This document shows positions 7,194 through 11,010 of a DNA stretch of 11,010 nt, one piece after another (the first letter of the stretch is position 1; each line of letters begins with the position of its first letter). The DNA is from Planctomycetia bacterium (GTDB lineage Bacteria > Planctomycetota > Phycisphaerae > Phycisphaerales > SM1A02). The stretch lies in contig JAACEA010000506.1 in the NCBI GenBank assembly GCA_009936695.1, positions 1-11,010 on the forward strand. Direction: 5' to 3'. The notes under the pieces were generated by a model that worked only from the letters and a program-made list of their open reading frames with translations, had not been told where the DNA came from and made no database searches. Position numbers and translations under genes: made by a program.

Positions 7194-7323
7194 TTCAAGA
7201 GAATAGCATTCAAGGCCTCGCCGTGGGGGTTGTTTTCATAAAATTCATTCAAATCGTCCAGTCCCGGGCCGGAGCACGCTAGGATTTCCTGATTCATCTT
7301 GACGTAGCGTGAAAAGACCTGAA

Positions 7324-8226
7324 ATGCCTACCACCGGCAACCTACTCTCACCCAAGGACTTATCTGTCGCGATCGGCGTGAGCGAATCTTCGCTCAAGCG
7401 GTGGACCGACCGTGGGCTCCTTCGGGTTTCACGGACTGCGGGCGGACATCGCCGCATCGACCGGAACGAAGCGATCAGGTTCGTGCGAGCCCGTCGGATG
7501 CCGGTCGTCAGACCAGAGGTCCTCGGGCTTCCCGGCGCGGTCGCAGCCACACCCGAAATCGATCTGGAGACGCTCGACAACCCCAACGAAGCGTTCCTTG
7601 AACTGATGCGACGCGGCCATGACCTCGGTGCACGAAACCACTTGTTGCAGCGATTTCTCGACGGCGAACCGATCGCGGCGCTCGGCGATGGACCGATCCG
7701 GGAGAGCTTCGACCGAATCGGAGAACTCTGGCACGACGGCCCGGAGGGAATCCTGATCGAGCACCGAGCCACCGAGATCTGCGTCAGCCTCGTGATCGAG
7801 TTGACCAAGATGGTGCGACAGGACGACGGAGGACCACGGGCGATCGGCGGGGCGATTTCAGGCGACGATTACAAGCTTCCACCGCTCCTCACGACCGCGG
7901 TGCTTCAGGAGCACGGGTTCCGAGCCGTCAATCTCGGTCCCAACACCCCGGTCGAGGTCTTCGAACTCGCCTGCTTCACCGACGACCCGGCACAGCGGCC
8001 GGATTTCGTCTGGATGAGCATCAATGATCTCCATCAGGACGGAACGGACCTGAACGCCCGAATCGTCGACTTCGCGGCCCGATGCGTCGATGAGGACCTG
8101 ACCCTCGTCATCGGAGGCCGTGCGACGGGTGGACTCGACCTCGATCGCGTCCCCTCGATCCCCGGGCACGGAGCGATGACCGAGTTCGCGACGTTCGTCG
8201 AAGGCTGGAAGACCAGGCGAGGCTGA
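7324..8226 (+). CDS. MerR/CarH-like transcription regulator with a B12-binding-like domain lacking the lower-ligand His
   Basis: This 300-residue regulator has a MerR-type winged helix (about 7-60; LSPKDLSVAIGVSESSLKRW, wing RTAGGHRRI at 37-45). A helical bundle (about 85-160) and a Rossmann B12-binding-like domain (about 172-300) follow. In CarH, light breaks the bond between adenosylcobalamin's cobalt and its adenosyl group and the tetramer releases DNA. Here the W-x9-EH motif over the upper face is intact: W136, E146, H147, with H137 at the position of CarH His132. The loop that should read DxHxxG instead reads D181-D-Y183-K-L-P186, so the lower-ligand histidine is tyrosine and the glycine is proline. 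The fold's serine (S232) and GG (264-265) positions remain. The start is the ATG at 7324; a GTG at 7309 would add five residues. Neither has a strong ribosome site. It may bind cobalamin differently, bind another ligand, or act without one. No carotenoid or B12 gene is adjacent. Confidence 0.88.
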   Translation: MPTTGNLLSPKDLSVAIGVSESSLKRWTDRGLLRVSRTAGGHRRIDRNEAIRFVRARRMPVVRPEVLGLPGAVAATPEIDLETLDNPNEAFLELMRRGHDLGARNHLLQRFLDGEPIAALGDGPIRESFDRIGELWHDGPEGILIEHRATEICVSLVIELTKMVRQDDGGPRAIGGAISGDDYKLPPLLTTAVLQEHGFRAVNLGPNTPVEVFELACFTDDPAQRPDFVWMSINDLHQDGTDLNARIVDFAARCVDEDLTLVIGGRATGGLDLDRVPSIPGHGAMTEFATFVEGWKTRRG

Positions 8227-8232
8227 GCTTGC

Positions 8233-8259
8233 GGCCCGGAGCGGCATGATGCTCCGGCC
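8233..8259 (+). terminator. Hairpin after the CarH-like gene, probable terminator
   Basis: CCGGAGC (8236-8242) pairs with GCTCCGG (8251-8257). Two more G-C pairs (8233-8234 with 8258-8259) form around a single bulged C, and the loop is about eight bases. It begins 7 bases after the stop codon. No T-run follows, so termination efficiency is uncertain. Confidence 0.5.
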
Positions 8260-8327
8260 ACTCGACGATTACCTCTGGTTCCGACCGGTTGCGTTGCCGC
8301 GGGACCAACGACTCACGCCACGAAACC

Positions 8328-8360
8328 ACCGCGACGCCCTTCGAACGGGGGCGCCGCGGT
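8328..8360 (-). terminator. Hairpin after the carbonic anhydrase gene, probable terminator
   Basis: ACCGCGACGCCC (8328-8339) pairs with GGGCGCCGCGGT (8349-8360), a 12-position stem with one A-C mismatch and a nine-base apical region. It starts 22 bases past the carbonic anhydrase stop on the minus strand. The downstream minus-strand sequence (GGTTTCG) has only a three-T run. Together with the hairpin at 8233-8259, it gives each convergent gene its own stem. Confidence 0.5.
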
Positions 8361-8382
8361 CGATGTTCGCCACACCCGGGAC

Positions 8383-9108
8383 TCACTCCCGAGTGAGCGT
8401 GAATCGTCCGGTCGCGAGATCCTGCACGCCGGCGACCACGCGAAGCTTGCCGTTCTGGACCGCCTCACGGATCACCGGGGACTCCTTGAGGAGTTCAGTG
8501 ACCCCGAGATTGGCGTTGCAGCGGGTCGCCTTCGCCAGTGCCTCGGGATCCTTGGGATCGACTGAAAGCGCACAGGGAGAGACGATCTGGTTGATGAGCC
8601 CGGGGAGGGAACCGGGAAGCACGGACGTGTCGTCCCGATGCTTGATCGCAGCGTCGACGGCCCCGCAGCCACTGTGTCCCATCACCACGATGAGCTTGGT
8701 ACCCAGCACCGCGACACCGAACTCGAGGCTGGCGATGCCCTCCGACGTCGGGATGTTCCCCGCGACCGCACAGACGAACAGGCTTCCGAGCGGCTGATCG
8801 AAGCAGATCTCCGGGGCGACGCGGGAGTCGGCGCACCGGATGACGGCCGCGAAGGGAGCTTGCCCGGCGGCGAGTTCGTCCCGATCGATCTTCTTGTCAC
8901 CGGCCTTCGCCTTCATCTCGACGAATCGCTGGTTGCCGCTCATCAGTTTCGCCAACGCCTGATCCGGCGTCTTGGGTGATTCGTCCTCGACCGCCGGCGC
9001 GAACGCCAGCGAAGCCACCGCGGCGGCGAAGACGCCAAGCAGCACTCGGGCGGGAATAACGCGGCCGGACGGGGTTCGGCCACCGGAATTGATCTTGGTG
9101 TCGCTCAT
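8383..9108 (-). CDS. Beta-class carbonic anhydrase with N-terminal signal peptide (secreted/periplasmic)
   Basis: This zinc enzyme interconverts CO2 and bicarbonate. It has 241 residues. The zinc ligands are C92 (in CADSR), H145 and C148 (in GHSGCGA), and the catalytic D94-R96 pair is present. Conserved AGNIPTSEGIASLEFGV (116-132) follows the first site. Unlike the usual cytoplasmic CynT/Can forms, it has about 50 residues ahead of the enzyme domain: a basic start, a hydrophobic core (about 22-36, VLLGVFAAAVASLAFA) and an AxA-type cleavage site (A37-P-A39) before acidic residues. I infer export to the periplasm as a soluble protein. There is no twin-arginine motif, so the Sec route is likely. 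The extra bicarbonate-facing location suggests CO2 capture or pH buffering outside the cytoplasm. The ATG at 9108 has GAGGAG 4 bases upstream. It is monocistronic, convergent with the CarH-like gene and divergent from the helicase gene. Confidence 0.94.
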   Translation of the reverse strand: MSDTKINSGGRTPSGRVIPARVLLGVFAAAVASLAFAPAVEDESPKTPDQALAKLMSGNQRFVEMKAKAGDKKIDRDELAAGQAPFAAVIRCADSRVAPEICFDQPLGSLFVCAVAGNIPTSEGIASLEFGVAVLGTKLIVVMGHSGCGAVDAAIKHRDDTSVLPGSLPGLINQIVSPCALSVDPKDPEALAKATRCNANLGVTELLKESPVIREAVQNGKLRVVAGVQDLATGRFTLTRE

Positions 9109-9164
9109 GATGCTCCTCGGCGAGTTGACGTGATCTTCAGGCCGTCTTGGCCTTCACGGTCGGG

Positions 9165-9193
9165 ATGATACCGGACGCCCGTTTTCGCATCAA
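9165..9193 (-). promoter_or_regulatory. Sigma70-like promoter for the carbonic anhydrase gene
   Basis: On the minus strand, TTGATG (9193-9188) and TATCAT (9170-9165) are separated by exactly 17 bases. They match four and five of six consensus positions. Transcription would start near 9158, giving a leader of about 50 bases with a good ribosome site. It is the best promoter match I see in the window, but has no experimental support. Confidence 0.5.
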
Positions 9194-9388
9194 GGCCGCC
9201 ATGCGGCGCGGCGAACCGCCCCGGCTTCTGGACTTCCCGACGGGTTTCACCTACCGTGCTCGATTCGGAACGACGAACGGCCGTTCCAGCCGAGTGACTT
9301 TTCGAGGACGCCCAGCGCGTCCGGAGGCACTTCGGCCGATCGCTACACACGACCGACGACCGTTCGTCCGCAACTCCGGAAATCACAC

Positions 9389-11010
9389 ATGACCTTTCAG
9401 GACCTCGGGCTGTCCGCCCCGATCCTCCGCGCCGTCTCCGAAGACGGGTACGAAACGCCGACCCCCATCCAGGCCCACGCGATCCCCGAAGCCCTGACGG
9501 GACGCGACGTGCTCGGTTGCGCCCAGACCGGAACCGGGAAGACCTGCGCCTTCGCACTTCCGATCCTCCAGCGCCTCGAAGCCGGCGAACCGCCGATGGC
9601 CGATCGTCACGGCGGTGGCGGCAACCGCCGCGAGCGTCGCCAGGGGATGCGAGGCCGTCCGCCCCGCGCCCTGATCCTCTGCCCCACCCGCGAACTCGCG
9701 GATCAGATCCACGACAGTTTCGTGAACTACGGACGACATCTCCGACTCCGACATGCCGTGATCTACGGCGGCGTCGGCCAGGGACGCCAGGTCACCGCCC
9801 TTCGGAACGGACTGGACATCCTCGTCGCGACCCCCGGACGACTGCTCGATCTGATCAACCAGGGTCACGTCGACCTCAGCGGGGTCGAGGTCCTCGTCCT
9901 CGACGAAGCGGACCGGATGCTCGACATGGGTTTCATCAACGACATCCGACGCGTGGTGTCGCTCGTCCCCGACGATCGGCAGCCCCTGTTCTTCTCCGCG
10001 ACGGTCTCCCCCGAGATCCGGAAGCTGGCGGACTCGATGCTCGAGGATCCGGCCCGGATCGAGACCGCGCCCGAGTCGACCACCGCTGAATCGATCACCC
10101 AGCACCTCTACTTCGTGGAGAAGGTCAACAAGCCCGCGATGCTGACGAAGCTCTTCGAGCGGGGCGACATGGGGCGGACCCTGGTCTTCACCCGTACGAA
10201 GTACGGAGCCGACAAGCTCACCCGGGTGCTCCGAAAGGCGAAGGTCAAGGCCGAGGCCATCCACGGCAACAAGTCACAGAACGCACGCACCCGGGCGATG
10301 GACGCGTTCCGGGCCGGCAAGATCCCGGTGCTGGTCGCGACCGACATCGCATCGCGCGGCATCGACGTCGACGAGATCACCCACGTCGTGAACTACGACA
10401 TGCCGATCGAGCCCGAGTCCTACGTGCATCGGATCGGGCGAACCGCCCGCGCCGGAGCCTCCGGCATCGCGATCTCGTTCTGCAGCCGCGAAGAGCTCCC
10501 GCTTCTCCGTTCGGTCGAAAAGCGAACCGATGCGAAGCCCGATGTGCAGACCGACTACCCCGAGCTCACCTTCACCGCCCCCGCACCGGCGAAGGGTGGA
10601 TCCGGCAATCACCGACCCGGCGGCGGACCGGCTCCGCGCAAGGGTGGCGGGTGGCAGAGGAAGAACTCCTCCTGGAGTGGTGGCGCGAAGAAGAATCGAC
10701 GCCGGAACGCGACGGGCGGGAACGACCACGCCGAGGGAGGCCGCCGTTTCAACGATCCCAAGCCCGCGAGCGGTTCCGCGAAGCCCGAAAAGAAGACCAG
10801 CCACGGCGATCGACCTGCGAACACCGGTGGCGGTGGCGGGGAAGGATCGCGTCCGTGGAAGCGATCCAAGACGTCGCAGGGCGGACACGCCGCGGGAGGC
10901 GGCGGTGGAAAGCCCGGTCAGGGAGGCGGCAAGCATCGCCCCGCGAGCGGTGGTCCGAAGAAGCGCGGCAAGACCGGCACCCGGTCGGCTCGACCTGATG
11001 GCGGCGGCGG
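9389..11010 (+). CDS. DEAD-box ATP-dependent RNA helicase, RhlE-like; 3' end beyond the window
   Basis: This cytoplasmic RNA helicase probably acts in ribosome assembly, mRNA turnover or cold adaptation. About 540 residues are visible, with no stop before the edge. The core motifs are all present: Q motif (F3, GYETPTPIQ at 20-28), I AQTGTGKT (45-52), Ia PTRELA (99-104), Ib TPGR (148-151), II DEAD (172-175), III SAT (203-205), V ATDIASRGID (317-326) and VI HRIGRTAR (347-354). Two things stand out. A Gly/Arg-rich insertion (about 64-92, ending RRERRQGMRGRPPR) lies between motifs I and Ia. A tail from about residue 400 to the edge is almost entirely Gly, Lys, Arg, Ser, Pro and Asn, likely a disordered RNA-binding extension. 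I chose the ATG at 9389 because the family's first motif starts at once (MTFQDLGLS). No strong ribosome site is seen. RhlE is the closest type; exact orthology is not certain. Confidence 0.95.
   Translation, partial: MTFQDLGLSAPILRAVSEDGYETPTPIQAHAIPEALTGRDVLGCAQTGTGKTCAFALPILQRLEAGEPPMADRHGGGGNRRERRQGMRGRPPRALILCPTRELADQIHDSFVNYGRHLRLRHAVIYGGVGQGRQVTALRNGLDILVATPGRLLDLINQGHVDLSGVEVLVLDEADRMLDMGFINDIRRVVSLVPDDRQPLFFSATVSPEIRKLADSMLEDPARIETAPESTTAESITQHLYFVEKVNKPAMLTKLFERGDMGRTLVFTRTKYGADKLTRVLRKAKVKAEAIHGNKSQNARTRAMDAFRAGKIPVLVATDIASRGIDVDEITHVVNYDMPIEPESYVHRIGRTARAGASGIAISFCSREELPLLRSVEKRTDAKPDVQTDYPELTFTAPAPAKGGSGNHRPGGGPAPRKGGGWQRKNSSWSGGAKKNRRRNATGGNDHAEGGRRFNDPKPASGSAKPEKKTSHGDRPANTGGGGGEGSRPWKRSKTSQGGHAAGGGGGKPGQGGGKHRPASGGPKKRGKTGTRSARPDGGG

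Larger units (their letters stand above)
6757..7323. other. 567-base intergenic region without a credible protein gene
   Basis: This gap separates the divergent marC and CarH-like genes. The marC-side half (to about 7100) is GC-rich, with a short tandem repeat at 6896-6913 (CCTCGCGTG then CCTCGCGTC) and no clear gene. Then comes a strong minus-strand intrinsic terminator (7101-7148). An AT-rich island follows (about 7160-7260) with a dyad and repeated TTCAA elements, then a GC-rich leader to the ATG at 7324. Small frames here, including one at 7082-7297 on the minus strand, lack ribosome sites; that one also runs through the terminator. TAAAAT at 7239-7244 is a plausible -10 element for the regulator gene, but has no matching -35. 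Confidence 0.7.

Noticed and set aside
7082..7297. 71-codon minus-strand frame starting MNQEILACSG in the gap before the CarH-like gene
   Set aside because: The first 45 residues look protein-like, but there is no ribosome site. The frame also runs straight through the strong terminator stem and its T-tract, and turns into arginine-rich sequence. A non-coding transcript explains the region better, though a shorter peptide cannot be excluded.
9383..10264. 293-codon minus-strand frame within the helicase gene
   Set aside because: It is antisense to the conserved helicase motifs I to V and has no recognisable domain.
10600..11010. Repetitive GGCGG-rich sequence that could be called a DNA repeat
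   Set aside because: It stays in frame as the Gly/Lys/Arg-rich helicase tail with varied codons, so it is low-complexity protein, not a separate repeat element.
1..11010. CRISPR array, transposase, integrase, toxin-antitoxin or restriction genes
   Set aside because: I looked for spaced direct repeats, terminal inverted repeats and the characteristic motifs and saw none.

Overview
This window reads as chromosomal DNA from a high-GC bacterium. It holds eleven protein genes, all ordinary in length and with coding-type codon use, and I see no tRNA, rRNA, CRISPR array, insertion sequence or phage gene. The gene set suggests a Gram-negative-type cell: an outer-membrane-type lipoprotein, a secreted beta-carbonic anhydrase, a MarC membrane protein, EttA and a RhlE-like helicase. 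The poorly conserved first gene and the CarH-like regulator resemble proteins I associate with Planctomycetota (perhaps Phycisphaerae). That placement is an inference from general familiarity, not a search result.

Layout from left to right: (1) An unrecognised gene, probably cut by the window edge (3-611, +), meets an M24 Xaa-Pro-type aminopeptidase (622-1782, -) end to end, with only 10 bases between stops. (2) A small lipoprotein (2018-2368, +) converges on ettA (2478-4166, -), with a 14-pair hairpin between them. (3) Divergent from ettA is a probable two-gene unit: a DUF2071/YqjF-like protein (4258-4977, +) and a DCC-family thiol-disulfide protein (5013-5444, +). (4) Two minus-strand genes follow: a DUF2237 protein (5471-5869) and a MarC-family integral membrane protein (6025-6756). 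The gap between them has an operator-like triple GAACTTC site. (5) A 567-base gap (6757-7323) carries a strong minus-strand intrinsic terminator with no obvious gene feeding it, then an AT-rich island with a perfect dyad and TTCAA repeats. (6) A MerR/CarH-like regulator (7324-8226, +) converges on a secreted beta-carbonic anhydrase (8383-9108, -), with a separate hairpin for each gene. (7) A DEAD-box RNA helicase (9389 to the window end, +) runs off the right edge.

Most genes look like unlinked housekeeping or accessory functions, not one pathway. The most interesting item is the CarH-like regulator. It keeps the residues that surround the upper (adenosyl) face of B12 in light-sensing CarH, but the lower-ligand histidine position is tyrosine and the following motif glycine is proline. 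The intergenic region in front of it has unexplained regulatory structure: a dyad, repeated TTCAA elements, and an orphan terminator that implies a short minus-strand transcript. I did not find a clearly new multi-gene system.
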